Shown: positions 1 through 6,243 of the stretch, in pieces
Layout of the letters: the number at the start of each line of letters is the position of its first letter
Numbering within the stretch: position 1 is the stretch's first letter
IMG/VR virus record: IMGVR_UViG_3300045110_000463
Coordinates: 1-40,647 of that record
Direction: 5' to 3' (one strand)
Length of the DNA: 40,647 nt
DNA from: a virus
Made by a program: the position numbers and the translations under genes
The notes under the pieces: model-generated
What the model was told of the DNA's origin: nothing
What the model saw: the letters and a program-made list of their open reading frames with translations, nothing else
The model's database searches: none

Positions 1-1
1 G

Positions 2-163
2 GTGATCAATGGCGATGCAGACGACCTTCGATTCTTAGACCCGGCTCACGTGTTCGTCGGTCTCAAAGGTAAGGGACGCGCCAAACAAGATACGTCCGGA
101 TTCGTGATTCAGCCGGACGGCTATGTATTCGAATCCGCGGTCGCGACAGTAGCGGCCGCCTGA
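2..163 (+). CDS. Hypothetical protein, 5' end at window edge
   Basis: This frame is open from the first bases to a TGA at 161-163 and encodes about 53 residues. The first in-window start would be GTG at position 2, so the gene may be complete or may begin outside the window. I do not recognise the family. The stop overlaps a CTAAC motif that recurs at the ends of several neighbouring small genes, and the next gene has a GAGAGGA ribosome site just downstream. Confidence 0.45.
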   Translation: MINGDADDLRFLDPAHVFVGLKGKGRAKQDTSGFVIQPDGYVFESAVATVAAA

Positions 164-187
164 CTAACTCACGAGAGGATTGAACCA

Positions 188-367
188 ATGTCTTACCCCA
201 ACTATGTAGACCCGGCTGTACTAGAGCCGGGGCAAACCGTTGTCGCGCTACTCGACAGCTCGCACACGCCATTGACCGTGCTTCGCGTTGAGCCGATGGT
301 GGTATGCCGCAAGCCGGACGGGACAGAACTAACCCTGTTCGCTCACGAAGTCGAGTTGTTCTCATGA
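188..367 (+). CDS. Hypothetical small protein (59 aa)
   Basis: ATG at 188 follows a GAGAGGAT ribosome-binding site, giving 59 residues with a run of short beta-like segments (TVVALLDSS, LTVLRVEP, TELTLFAHEVEL). The stop overlaps the next ATG by four bases (ATGA), so the two are translationally coupled. It is the first clear gene of an early leftmost + strand cluster. No family recognised. Confidence 0.6.
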   Translation: MSYPNYVDPAVLEPGQTVVALLDSSHTPLTVLRVEPMVVCRKPDGTELTLFAHEVELFS

Positions 368-528
368 GCGACAGCCTGTCCAGATATCTCCCGTATGACG
401 ACATGCGGGCGGCGCGGCGTCAGATTCTCGCCGTCCAGGATCCTCAGGCACAGGATGCCTTGTTTACCGTGCTCGGCTTACTCGCGCGCCTCGCGGAGCA
501 GCTCGACCGACAGCCTGTCCAGAACTAA
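364..528 (+). CDS. Hypothetical small protein (54 aa)
   Basis: I choose ATG 364 rather than the longer in-frame start at 304 because 364 forms an ATGA overlap with the preceding gene. The 54-residue product is helical. Its N-terminal and C-terminal codons both lie in copies of the 15-bp repeat CGACAGCCTGTCCAG, read in two different frames (DSLS and RQPVQ), so that sequence is conserved as DNA rather than as protein. Function unknown. Confidence 0.55.
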   Translation: MSDSLSRYLPYDDMRAARRQILAVQDPQAQDALFTVLGLLARLAEQLDRQPVQN

Positions 529-569
529 CCCACGATAGGCGCCGCAGCGCCACGATAGGAGTAAGCATC

Positions 570-734
570 GTGACCCATAGTGAAGCGCTCGAGTATGTGC
601 TCGAGCGCCTGTCTCGTGAGGCGACCGTTCGCCCCAAAGATCAGCACCCCGAAGCGCTCGCGCGCAAGCTGGGCGCCATTGAAGCGCTGACGGAGCTGCG
701 CGACAGCCTGTCCAGCAACGCAAGGCTTCCATGA
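570..734 (+). CDS. Hypothetical small helical protein (54 aa)
   Basis: GTG at 570 follows ATAGGAGTAAGC, a good ribosome site. The 54-residue product is mostly helical (ALEYVLERLSREA, ALARKLGAIEALTELRDSLSS). Its stop overlaps the next ATG (ATGA at 731). The C-terminal codons coincide with the third copy of the 15-bp repeat. Function unknown. Confidence 0.5.
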   Translation: MTHSEALEYVLERLSREATVRPKDQHPEALARKLGAIEALTELRDSLSSNARLP

Positions 735-1000
735 CCAGCATTGAAGCTCTCACAGAGCGCGTAACGCGTCTAGAGGCCCAGCAGGGCCTCGCAACCAAAG
801 CCGATATCGCCAACGCCCGAGTCGACATCAGCCGCGATATTGCTGACCTGGCGAACGGCGTCGGCAATGACCTGCGGGCGATCCGTCAAGACATTACCGG
901 CCTGCGCGGCGACATTCGCGAGGTCCGTCAAGAACTGACCGGCATCCGCGAACTGCTCGAACGCCACACCTTCCGCTGGCCCTGGGAGCGCCGCCCATGA
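731..1000 (+). CDS. Coiled-coil protein (89 aa)
   Basis: The product has long heptad-like helices (ALTERVTRLEAQ, LRAIRQDITGLRGDIREVRQ) and a basic aromatic C-terminus. This looks like an oligomerising coiled coil; there is no catalytic motif. It overlaps both neighbours by ATGA, so it is co-translated with the XRE regulator behind it. A role as a partner of that regulator is inference only. Confidence 0.6.
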   Translation: MTSIEALTERVTRLEAQQGLATKADIANARVDISRDIADLANGVGNDLRAIRQDITGLRGDIREVRQELTGIRELLERHTFRWPWERRP

Positions 1001-1224
1001 CGCCAGTTGAGTTACGCAAGTGGCGTAAACGCCAGCAACTAACCCAGGGCAGCCTCGCCGGGCGCCTGGGTCTACATATCAATACCGTCCACCGGTGGGA
1101 GAGTGGCGAGGTCACCATCCCACCATTCCTCGGGCTGGCGCTCGAAACACTCGAGCGCCGCGCCTCGGCACCTGACCGACAGCCTGTCCAGCGCGTAGCG
1201 CTGCGCGCTCAGGCTGCGAGCTGA
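997..1224 (+). CDS. XRE/Cro-type helix-turn-helix regulator (75 aa)
   Basis: Residues about 1-50 form a compact Cro/CI-like HTH: TPVELRKWRKRQQLTQ, then LAGRLGLHINTVHRWESGEV, the usual recognition helix and W-E-x-G pattern of the XRE family. It would bind DNA as a small phage regulator. ATG 997 overlaps the previous stop (ATGA). Its 3' end carries the fourth 15-bp palindromic repeat, a possible operator of this or another regulator. Target sites are not known. Confidence 0.75.
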   Translation: MTPVELRKWRKRQQLTQGSLAGRLGLHINTVHRWESGEVTIPPFLGLALETLERRASAPDRQPVQRVALRAQAAS

Positions 1225-1254
1225 ACTAACCCCGCGCGTAGCGCTACGCGCTCA
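1191..1254. repeat. Two near-identical 21-bp palindromic repeats
   Basis: Positions 1191-1211 and 1234-1254 differ at one base. The second contains a perfect 18-bp palindrome (GCGCGTAGC followed by its complement, 1234-1251). They flank the XRE gene stop codon and could be operators or RNA hairpins. Confidence 0.6.
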
Positions 1255-1268
1255 CCGCCCACGCTGTT

Positions 1269-1300
1269 GGGGCGGGCGCTGCTAGGAACAGCCCCGCCCC
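1269..1300 (+). promoter_or_regulatory. GC-rich leader hairpin
   Basis: GGGGCGGG (1269-1276) pairs with CCCGCCCC (1293-1300); after a one-base bulge GCTG pairs with CAGC around a 7-nt loop. No T tract follows, so it is not a classic intrinsic terminator. It sits 20 bases before the AAGGAG of the leader peptide and may control that RNA. Confidence 0.5.
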
Positions 1301-1334
1301 GCGGCACCAGCCGATCTGACAAGGAGATCAACCC

Positions 1335-1379
1335 GTGCACATCAAGACTATCGCCTGTTCCGCCGCGAGCTACCCATGA
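1335..1379 (+). CDS. Possible 14-aa leader peptide
   Basis: A GTG at 1335 has an excellent AAGGAGATCAACCC ribosome site and reads VHIKTIACSAASYP before a TGA that overlaps the next ATG (ATGA at 1376). A very short ORF with a strong ribosome site and coupled stop behaves like a translational leader for the membrane peptide behind it. Expression is unproven. Confidence 0.35.
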   Translation: MHIKTIACSAASYP

Positions 1380-1453
1380 GCGGCGACGTGATACTCGTGC
1401 TGATCGCCCTCGCCGGCACCTGCCTACTGCTGCTGTACGAGCGCTGGAACTAA
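1376..1453 (+). CDS. Single-helix membrane peptide (25 aa)
   Basis: The product is one hydrophobic helix (VILVLIALAGTCLLLLY) with a short charged tail (ERWN). It starts in an ATGA overlap with the leader peptide. Its TAA lies in the fourth GAACTAACCC repeat. It is the last gene of the leftmost + strand cluster, 21 bases before the end of the opposing operon. Function unknown. Confidence 0.5.
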   Translation: MSGDVILVLIALAGTCLLLLYERWN

Positions 1454-1474
1454 CCCAGCGCCACTGCCGCGCCG

Positions 1475-1627
1475 CTAACCCCGCCGGTCGCTCAGGCACG
1501 AGTGGCCGCGGTACGCGACCAGTTCGTCGTGTACCAGGCAGAAGAACCGCTCGCACAGCGGGCAGTACGTAGCCACCCGCCGGCTACAATCCGGCCGCTC
1601 GCACAGATCAGGAACACGCTCAGTCAT
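1475..1627 (-). CDS. AN1-like zinc-finger protein (50 aa)
   Basis: The residue pattern C-x4-C-x7-C-x2-C-x4-C-x2-H-x8-H-x-C (CERPDC, YCPLC, CLVH, HSC) closely resembles the AN1-type zinc finger, apart from C-x4-C in place of C-x2-C and a longer H-H spacing. I use ATG 1627, which overlaps the preceding stop in ATGACTGA. That start codon lies in the loop of a 16-bp hairpin. Last gene of the minus-strand early operon. Role, possibly protein or nucleic acid binding, is inferred. Confidence 0.6.
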   Translation of the reverse strand: MTERVPDLCERPDCSRRVATYCPLCERFFCLVHDELVAYRGHSCLSDRRG

Positions 1628-1650
1628 CTCGGGCACTGAGCGTGTTCCTG
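1609..1650 (+). terminator. Perfect 16-bp hairpin, + strand terminator in minus coding DNA
   Basis: Arms 1609-1624 and 1635-1650 (starting CAGGAACACG) are perfectly complementary around a 10-nt loop, and on the + strand TCTTTT follows at 1651-1656. This fits an intrinsic terminator for the leftmost rightward genes. On the minus strand the same hairpin holds the ATGACTGA junction of two coupled zinc-protein genes. Confidence 0.65.
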
Positions 1651-1832
1651 TCTTTTGGTGGCCGGCCATAGCGTCGCGGCTCGAGGTCCTGGTCGAGTTT
1701 GCAGGCGACACACAGGTCGCCCAGACGATCGAGCACGAACGTGTAACAGCCGGGCGTCTTGCATACCCGGCGCTGGTGGTATTGGTGCATCGGGTAGCTC
1801 TGCTGGCCGAGCCCGTCGCGCCGTTCCGTCAC
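1620..1832 (-). CDS. Small zinc-ribbon-like protein (70 aa)
   Basis: A Cys4 pattern (CKTPGC ... LCVAC) with a basic C-terminal tail suggests a small zinc-binding, possibly nucleic-acid-binding protein. GTG at 1832 overlaps the previous gene's stop (GTGA); an internal ATG at 1790 would give 56 residues that still contain all cysteines. The stop overlaps the next start by eight bases. Family unrecognised. Confidence 0.5.
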   Translation of the reverse strand: MTERRDGLGQQSYPMHQYHQRRVCKTPGCYTFVLDRLGDLCVACKLDQDLEPRRYGRPPKDRNTLSARDD

Positions 1833-2593
1833 GCGCTCAGCCTGATCCGCCGGCTGTGGTGCTCGTCGCACACGTGGTCGTGACCCCACCGCTCTCCACA
1901 CTCAGGGCAGTAGCCGTGCTGGTTGTGGCACTCAAGCTGGTCCTGGGCGACGGCGACCGCGGTCGCGCACATACGGCCGTAGGCCGCGTTCATCTGCTCC
2001 CACCACTCGTCCGACGTCCACTGACGCTGGAAGCGATCGAGACTGCCGGTCACGCGGTTGAGCACGATGTATTCGAACGTTGGCCAGTCGCCGGTCTCCT
2101 CGACGACAGCCCACGTGTACAGCATGGGCTGCCACACTTCAGCTTGAGCGCGCTCTTGCGACCACACGCCGCGGGTGGTCTTGAAGTCGTACACCGTAGG
2201 TGTACCGCCCTCGCCCTCAGCGTCGTAGAGATCGAGGGCGCCAATGATGGGCGCGCCCAGCTCCACGTTGGTGTCGAGGGCGAAGCCTCGTTCGGGCACT
2301 CCGTGCAGGTCGAGGTCGAACACCTGCTCGATGAGCCTGAGGCCCATACCGGTGAGCTGACGCTGCACCACAGCCCCCTGAGCGGCCAGGGTGAGGGATT
2401 CGGCCTTCCAGGCCGCGCGGAAGGCGCGCTCGCCGTCCTGGCCGTTGTAGTGCGCCTCCAGCCCCATGTGGACGGCCTTGCCGAAGCACATCGCCTCGGT
2501 CGGCTCGATAGCGACGCCGTCGACGTACCGCGCGCGGAATTCTGAGCGGCACTGATCGAAGAGCATGAAGCGCGTCGCGCTCCAGTGCGGCAT
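1829..2593 (-). CDS. RecB/Cas4-like PD-(D/E)XK nuclease (254 aa)
   Basis: Motifs of the RecB/Cas4/PDDEXK_1 family are in order: FGKAVH (His42), GALDLYD (Asp121), VYDFKTTR (Asp136, Lys138) and QAEVWQPMLY (Gln150, Tyr159). A cysteine cluster near the C-terminus (C222, C229, C232, C242) may hold zinc or an iron-sulphur cluster, as in Cas4 and AddB relatives. Expected activity is DNA exonuclease or endonuclease, serving replication or recombination beside the SSB-like protein and prim-pol. I prefer ATG 2593, 11 bases after the previous stop, over a GTG at 2632 that would overlap that gene. Confidence 0.8.
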   Translation of the reverse strand: MPHWSATRFMLFDQCRSEFRARYVDGVAIEPTEAMCFGKAVHMGLEAHYNGQDGERAFRAAWKAESLTLAAQGAVVQRQLTGMGLRLIEQVFDLDLHGVPERGFALDTNVELGAPIIGALDLYDAEGEGGTPTVYDFKTTRGVWSQERAQAEVWQPMLYTWAVVEETGDWPTFEYIVLNRVTGSLDRFQRQWTSDEWWEQMNAAYGRMCATAVAVAQDQLECHNQHGYCPECGERWGHDHVCDEHHSRRIRLSA

Positions 2594-2604
2594 GACGATG
2601 GGCT

Positions 2605-2793
2605 TCACGGTACGGTGGTCGGTCTCGACCACTTCGTCTGAACGAGCTCTGCCTGCGTATCGGCCAAGTCCACGATATCGAAGTCGTCGTCGGCAAGAGC
2701 CATGCGGTGGACATACGCCGTTGACAGCAGCTCGAGCGCCTCGGCACAGCGCTCAGTCGCCGCGATCAGCCGCTCAGCCTGTTCAGTCGTCAT
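2605..2793 (-). CDS. Hypothetical helical protein (62 aa)
   Basis: ATG 2793 overlaps the preceding stop (ATGA). The N-terminal half is a helix (EQAERLIAATERCAEALELLS) and the rest is acidic. There are no recognisable motifs. It lies in the replication operon between the attenuated 80-aa gene and the RecB-like nuclease. Confidence 0.55.
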   Translation of the reverse strand: MTTEQAERLIAATERCAEALELLSTAYVHRMALADDDFDIVDLADTQAELVQTKWSRPTTVP

Positions 2794-3032
2794 CGCGCCT
2801 CTGCCTTCTTCGCCTCAGTGGCGATTCGCTTCCAGCCGGACGGCGCCTGATCAGCCAGAATCGAGTACCACGTGCCCTCGACGGGGTCCCGAACATTCAG
2901 CCATCCGTGCGCCCGAGCCCACAGGATTTGAGGTGGCCAAAAACTCAGACTCCCATTCCCACCTATATATATGTGGGAGCCGGAGCCTGAGTTTTTTTGG
3001 GAGTGGCGCACGCCCTCGGGCTCAGTCGTCAT
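2790..3032 (-). CDS. Hypothetical protein with terminator hairpin in its 5' coding part (80 aa)
   Basis: The start overlaps the end of the prim-pol gene by 11 bases. The C-terminal two thirds look protein-like (ARAHGWLNVRDPVEGTWY), while the first 30 codons are dominated by a long inverted repeat with flanking A and T runs. The repeat may be an inserted or retained terminator that became coding, or true initiation may lie further downstream. Function unknown. Confidence 0.5.
   Translation of the reverse strand: MTTEPEGVRHSQKNSGSGSHIYIGGNGSLSFWPPQILWARAHGWLNVRDPVEGTWYSILADQAPSGWKRIATEAKKAEAR
2939..2998. terminator. Bidirectional intrinsic-terminator-like hairpin
   Basis: AAAAACTCAG (2939-2948) pairs with CTGAGTTTTT (2987-2996), with inner pairing of CCCAC (2958-2962) to GTGGG (2973-2977) around an AT-rich loop. 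Seven T follow the stem on the + strand, and five T follow on the minus strand. On the minus strand it would attenuate expression of genes behind prim-pol. Confidence 0.65.
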
Positions 3033-4935
3033 CGCCCAGCCAGACCCGCTGGTAGAAGTGCTGACTCGGCCGTTGTTTGCCCTCGCGTTTCTTCATGACG
3101 ACCTCGACTAGGTGCTCGCGGATCAGTGCCTTGAGCACCCGCCCGACCTCAAGCGCTCGCCCGGCTACCCGCCGTTCCACCTCTTCGCGATCGATCGCAT
3201 CCTCGACGTCCGTCGGCAGCGCCGCCTGAATCTCGATGCGCAGGTCACGCGTCTTGATCTGATCGACGTTGCCGACGAGGCGGTACGCCTGCGGCTCGTC
3301 CTCGCTCAACTCGATGAGCAAGTTGTCGGGCGTCTCCTCGAACCGAGATAGCCCGTCGATCACCCGCTGGCGCTCGGTGCCAGGCTTCGCCTCGGGCCGG
3401 TCCAGGTGCAGGATGATGTCGACGGCGCCGGCGAACGCCGAGCTCCCCCGTCCGCTATCGCCAACTGCCCCACCGGCCTTGCGATCGTGGCGACTGATCA
3501 TGATCCCGAGCGGACGTTTCGTCGCCGCTTGCAGTGGCTCCATCACCTCGAGCGCCGCGCCCGAGCGGTTCTCGTCATCGCCACGCACGCCACTGAACTG
3601 CGCGAGCGTATCAATGATCAGCACGTGCGCCCCGACCTCTTCGACTTTCGCCAGCACCTCGGGAATCAACTGCCCCCACTCCCAGCCCTCAGTGTCGCCC
3701 CACAGCAGCAGGTGGAATGCGTCGCCATCGACCAGGCCCGAGCGACGCAAGCTGCGCCTGAAGCTCGGCCCCGACTGCTCGGTCAGGTAGACCACCGGCG
3801 AGTACGTGGTCGGCTGACCGAAGAATGGCTCGCCGTGCAGGACGGCGCGCGCCAGCGCCAGCAGCAGGGTGGTCTTGCCCGAGCGCTTGGCCTTGCCATC
3901 CAGCTCGGTGATCAGCCCGTCGCCGATGACGCCCACGACCGACCACGCGATGTCCTCGTCCACGCTGGCGTTGAACTCCGTCACCGACTGCCAGTGCAGT
4001 GGGGAGTGCGCCTTTGGCTGCGGCTGGGCCGCTGGCTGCCCAGTCCCATTCAGGTGGATACGCTGCGGTCCCTGGCTCGCGCGTGCGCGTTCAACGATCA
4101 CGCTATAGCGCTCGTCAGCGTCGCGTCGATCCGTGAACTTGTCCCAGCCTAGCGCCACGTCGCGCTCGGCGAGCAGGTCCTCGACAAAGCGCGACGAGCA
4201 GCCGGCGTCGAGTAGCGCCACGGCAATCGCCCACAGCGAGTAGCTGCGATCGAGGTCCCCGGTCTCGGGGTTCGTATCGAAGACGCGCCCATGCCAGCGC
4301 TCGAGCGCCTCGCCACGCAACCGCACCGGTGGCGCGTCTGGCTCTTCGGGCGTAGTCGACGGCTGACGACGCACGAGTCGCTCCCCGAGCATGGTCAGCG
4401 CCCACGCTGGCTGCACCGAGTCCGGCACAACGTCCGGCAGACCGCCATCTGGCTCGCGCCAGGTGTAGCGCCGCCCGCTGGCATGCAACGAGGGCGGCAT
4501 GACCGCGTAGCCGTTCGCCAGAATGTCGTACTGCCCGGTCTCGGTCAGTCGGTGGGTCGGACACTCGGCTGAACGCGCGTACAGGTAGTGGACGTGCCCG
4601 TCGCCCCCGCCCGAGTTGAACGCGAGCGTCGCTGGCAGACCGCGCGCAATGAACTCGCCGTGCCAGTCGACCGAATCGGGCGCGATATCGACCAGTCCCG
4701 AACGAGCGAGATCGATGCCGATGTTGGCGTGGGGCCACATCCCCCACCAGCGTTTGATGGTCGCCCGGTCAGCCGACGCATCATCAAGACCGTGCCGCGT
4801 GCGCGGATCTTTGCCTGGTGCCGTGCACGCCCCCCGCTTCGGACAATCACAGATCCCGTGCTCGTCGGGCGTGTGCAGCGGCACCACCAGCCAGCCGAGT
4901 TCGGCGTAGTGCAGCGCTGCTTCGAGAGGCGTCAC
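3022..4935 (-). CDS. Bifunctional primase-polymerase / RecA-fold ATPase (637 aa)
   Basis: The N-terminal region (1-185) follows the prim-pol (AEP) fold: YAELGWLVVPL, PGKDPRTRHG, WWGMWPHANIGI, GGGDGHVHYLY and AVMPPSLHASGRRYTW. The acidic motif reads VDIAPD (Asp83, Asp87), where the classical form is D-x-D. The C-terminal region is a RepA/AAA_25-like ATPase with Walker A GKAKRSGKTT (347-356) and Walker B HVLIIDT (437-443). It should prime, and perhaps unwind, phage DNA in the cytoplasm. It overlaps the VRR-NUC gene by ATGA. No DNA polymerase gene is present, so the host enzyme probably elongates. Confidence 0.85.
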   Translation of the reverse strand: MTPLEAALHYAELGWLVVPLHTPDEHGICDCPKRGACTAPGKDPRTRHGLDDASADRATIKRWWGMWPHANIGIDLARSGLVDIAPDSVDWHGEFIARGLPATLAFNSGGGDGHVHYLYARSAECPTHRLTETGQYDILANGYAVMPPSLHASGRRYTWREPDGGLPDVVPDSVQPAWALTMLGERLVRRQPSTTPEEPDAPPVRLRGEALERWHGRVFDTNPETGDLDRSYSLWAIAVALLDAGCSSRFVEDLLAERDVALGWDKFTDRRDADERYSVIVERARASQGPQRIHLNGTGQPAAQPQPKAHSPLHWQSVTEFNASVDEDIAWSVVGVIGDGLITELDGKAKRSGKTTLLLALARAVLHGEPFFGQPTTYSPVVYLTEQSGPSFRRSLRRSGLVDGDAFHLLLWGDTEGWEWGQLIPEVLAKVEEVGAHVLIIDTLAQFSGVRGDDENRSGAALEVMEPLQAATKRPLGIMISRHDRKAGGAVGDSGRGSSAFAGAVDIILHLDRPEAKPGTERQRVIDGLSRFEETPDNLLIELSEDEPQAYRLVGNVDQIKTRDLRIEIQAALPTDVEDAIDREEVERRVAGRALEVGRVLKALIREHLVEVVMKKREGKQRPSQHFYQRVWLGDDD

Positions 4936-5303
4936 ACGACGAACGTCCTTTCAATATCTGGCCAGTCGGACGGACGCCAGACTTTGCAGTCGACGCCGCA
5001 AGCCGCAAGCTCGGCGATCACCTGCTTCTGGCGAGGTAGCACCACGCCGCTCTGGCTCTTCAACTCACGCAGCATGAATAGCCCTTTGCGTGGATGCCAG
5101 AACGCCCAGTCTGGCCAGCCGTACGCGTCACTGGGTGACACACCCATGACCACGCCATAGCTCTTCCTGGTGTGGTACCCGCGCCACCCGCGCAATCTGG
5201 CCAGGAGGATGACCTGTTGTTCAAACCGCTCCTCGGAGATGCTGCCGCGCGTCGACGCCCGGCCCGGCCGTCGCATCCGAACGAGACCGGGACGGACATC
5301 CAT
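4932..5303 (-). CDS. VRR-NUC family nuclease (123 aa)
   Basis: The product shows the VRR-NUC order: SEERFEQQVILLARLRGW, then YGWPDWAFW (Asp65), LRELKSQSG (Glu80, Lys82), Gln94, and a CKVWRPSDW ending. VRR-NUC domains are stand-alone PD-(D/E)XK nucleases, several of which act on Holliday junctions or flaps. I use ATG 5303, which overlaps the previous stop as TGATG, rather than a longer frame reaching 5426. It ends in ATGA with the prim-pol gene, so a role in replication or recombination is likely. Confidence 0.85.
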   Translation of the reverse strand: MDVRPGLVRMRRPGRASTRGSISEERFEQQVILLARLRGWRGYHTRKSYGVVMGVSPSDAYGWPDWAFWHPRKGLFMLRELKSQSGVVLPRQKQVIAELAACGVDCKVWRPSDWPDIERTFVV

Positions 5304-5497
5304 CAGGCACCCTGTGCCCGCCAGTACGCCGCGAGTTGAGCTGACCAGTAACTGCTGCGCGACCGACAGTTCGGGCCACACCACAGCTTCTGCTTCCGCT
5401 CCAGGGTCCGGTCGCAGCGCCGACACCGAGGCAGAAACGGCTCGAGTTGCCGGTTCGGCCGCGGTCGTCGAATGAACTTCGGCTCGTCAATCGTCAA
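5303..5497 (-). CDS. Small Cys4 zinc-ribbon-like protein (64 aa)
   Basis: Residues RCRRCDRT and WCGPNCRSR form a C-x2-C ... C-x3-C pattern with many basic residues, typical of small zinc-binding nucleic-acid proteins. No ATG is available; a TTG at 5497, preceded by AAAGGGG and overlapping the end of the SSB-like gene, is the best start. The stop is coupled to the VRR-NUC start (TGATG). Confidence 0.55.
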   Translation of the reverse strand: MTIDEPKFIRRPRPNRQLEPFLPRCRRCDRTLERKQKLWCGPNCRSRSSYWSAQLAAYWRAQGA

Positions 5498-6038
5498 TAC
5501 GACGTCGCCCCTTTGGCGCTGCGGCCGGTTCAAGCTCTGGGTCGGGCGCCGAAGGCGCCCCCGTGACTGCGGGTGCCGCCGCTCGAGCCGCCTTCGGCGG
5601 CGCCTTATCCGGCCGCAGCAGCAGCAACTTCAGCCGCTCGTTGCCATCGCTGGTGGTGTAGATCTCGAAACTGGCGCGCGCCGTCTTGCCCACCAGCCCT
5701 TCGGCGAAGCCGTTATCAATGAGTTCGTCGACCTCGGCATCCTTGAGTGGGCCGCCCATGAACGCCTCGATGTAGCCACGTCCTTTCGACGTACCGAACG
5801 TGCTGTCGGAGCTCCACGCCCACACGTCGAATACCTCGCCCGTGCGCGGATCCTCGAACGCAGTGCCGTCATCGCGATAGATGTTCAGTTTCCACACGAT
5901 CGCCATCGCCCCCTTGGCGTCGGGGAACTGGCTCTCGCGTTCTTCGACCTCCCACAACTTGACCCTGTAACTCAGCGACTCGTCGAAGTCGTCGTCGATC
6001 GACAGGCTGAAGCCTGATGAACTTGGCCGTCTCGGCAT
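5487..6038 (-). CDS. SSB-like OB-fold protein (183 aa)
   Basis: The N-terminal 140 residues look like a phage single-strand-binding or DUF669-type beta-rich domain (LSYRVKLWEVEERESQF, AMAIVWKLNIYRDDG, KTARASFEIYTTSDG). It is followed by an Ala/Pro linker and a terminal RRRIDD with acidic end, as SSB tails often have. Operon context with prim-pol and two nucleases supports a replication role. A GGAAGGA ribosome site precedes ATG 6038. Family assignment is by pattern, not by a signature motif. Confidence 0.6.
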   Translation of the reverse strand: MPRRPSSSGFSLSIDDDFDESLSYRVKLWEVEERESQFPDAKGAMAIVWKLNIYRDDGTAFEDPRTGEVFDVWAWSSDSTFGTSKGRGYIEAFMGGPLKDAEVDELIDNGFAEGLVGKTARASFEIYTTSDGNERLKLLLLRPDKAPPKAARAAAPAVTGAPSAPDPELEPAAAPKGRRRIDD

Positions 6039-6078
6039 GCTGGTCTGTCCTTCCGTCCAGTGGCGCTTCGCGCCGAAT

Positions 6079-6243
6079 TCACCCCTTCAACGCTCGGTAG
6101 ATCGCGATAGCGGCGATGATCAGCACGAGCCACAGCAGCATGCCGACCAGGATCGCCACGATGTGCGCCAGACGCATGTGGTAGTGCGGCGCACAGTCAT
6201 CGAAATAGATGCCTTTCGGGAGCGGGTGCTCGGTCAACGGCAC
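6079..6243 (-). CDS. Single-TM membrane peptide (54 aa)
   Basis: GTG 6243 overlaps the transglycosylase stop. Residues about 25-49 form one strong membrane helix (IVAILVGMLLWLVLIIAAIAI) with a short basic tail after it. Pairing with a secreted muramidase suggests an anchor, holin-like or superinfection-type partner, but this is inference. Confidence 0.6.
   Translation of the reverse strand: MPLTEHPLPKGIYFDDCAPHYHMRLAHIVAILVGMLLWLVLIIAAIAIYRALKG

Larger units (their letters stand above)
369..1191 (+). repeat. Four exact copies of CGACAGCCTGTCCAG
   Basis: Identical 15-bp copies lie at 369-383, 508-522, 701-715 and 1177-1191. Each contains the symmetric core GACAG-C-CTGTC. Copies fall at starts or ends of small genes and are read in two different frames, so selection is on DNA or RNA. 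They resemble an operator or stoperator set, or a recombination boundary. Which one cannot be decided from sequence. Confidence 0.7.
326..1456 (+). repeat. GAACTAACCC gene-end repeats
   Basis: Exact 10-mers occur at 326-335, 522-531, 1223-1232 and 1447-1456, and a variant (GACTAACTC) at 162-170. Three copies and the variant lie right at stop codons; TAA of the motif is itself the stop at 526 and 1451. The variant and the 522 copy share the longer pattern ACTAAC-Y-CACGA-K-AGG, leading into a ribosome site. Confidence 0.6.

Noticed and set aside
1655-2545. Long + strand ORF opposite the RecB-like nuclease
   Set aside because: It mirrors the codon structure of the well-supported minus-strand nuclease gene and has no motif or ribosome site of its own.
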